The notes below the pieces were generated by a model that saw only the letters and a list, made by a program, of their open reading frames with translations, was not told the DNA's origin and did no database searches. Made by a program: the position numbers and the translations under genes. A stretch of DNA of 12,508 nt from Oscillospiraceae bacterium (GTDB taxonomy: Bacteria > Bacillota > Clostridia > Oscillospirales > Oscillospiraceae): assembly GCA_016302405.1 (NCBI GenBank), contig JAEDNR010000058.1, positions 1 to 12,508 of the forward strand, in the 5' to 3' direction. Shown here in pieces: positions 12,467 through 12,508 of this stretch. Each line of letters opens with the position of its first letter. Position 1 is the stretch's first letter.

Positions 12467-12508
12467 GGCAGTTAAGGTGCGCGGGCGGTTAGACGCCTTG
12501 CCCCCCGC

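Noticed and set aside
1..12508. CRISPR array, tRNA or rRNA genes
   Set aside because: No regularly spaced direct repeats with unique spacers and no tRNA or rRNA sequence could be found by reading.

Overview
The window looks like chromosomal DNA from a fairly GC-rich, low-redundancy Clostridia genome, most likely a gut Oscillospiraceae-type Firmicute. The signs are strong AGGAGG-type ribosome binding sites, sigma-A-like promoters, an energy-coupling-factor (ECF) riboflavin transporter under an FMN riboswitch, a DUF4830 lipoprotein-like protein, a PucR/CdaR-type regulator, and many short palindromic repeats between genes. The taxon is inferred from gene style only; no rRNA or tRNA gene is present.

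Layout, left to right. Positions 1-118 hold the cut end of a 161-bp mobile repeat. Positions 119-2938 (minus) are a potassium-uptake operon, trkA then trkH, with its own promoter. Positions 2939-3488 are intergenic: a 7-bp tandem repeat, a two-hairpin element, AAATT palindromes, then the serC promoter and a leader hairpin. Positions 3489-5745 (plus) are serC and serA, the first two enzymes-worth of serine synthesis from 3-phosphoglycerate (dehydrogenase and aminotransferase); the phosphatase SerB is not in the window. Positions 5746-6188 hold a complete 161-bp repeat, a composite palindromic unit and a terminator. Positions 6189-7352 (minus) encode a cation diffusion facilitator with manganese-type metal-site residues, preceded by a promoter and a near-perfect leader hairpin. 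Positions 7353-7945 carry further repeats. Positions 7946-8665 (minus) are ribU, controlled by an FMN riboswitch and a terminator. Positions 8894-9225 hold the ribU promoter and an inverted copy of the repeat block found at 7525-7704. DUF4830 (9226-9786, minus) and rsuA (9859-10566, plus) are divergent. Positions 10567-11137 are a dense repeat cluster. Positions 11223-12314 (plus) encode a PucR/CdaR-like regulator with promoter and terminator; the rest has one palindrome.

The genes are ordinary housekeeping and transport functions (potassium, serine, manganese-type cation, riboflavin, rRNA modification) and do not form one pathway. The unusual content is between them. A 161-bp element occurs as three complete copies, each with GGCAACACCGC ends, each flanked by an apparent 4-bp target duplication, plus one partial copy. 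One copy sits inside a composite palindromic unit whose uninterrupted (empty) version is also in this window, which is direct evidence of insertion. Central stems of this element, and of two other repeat families, differ between copies by paired compensatory changes, so the folded shape seems to be conserved. No transposase that could move the element is visible here.
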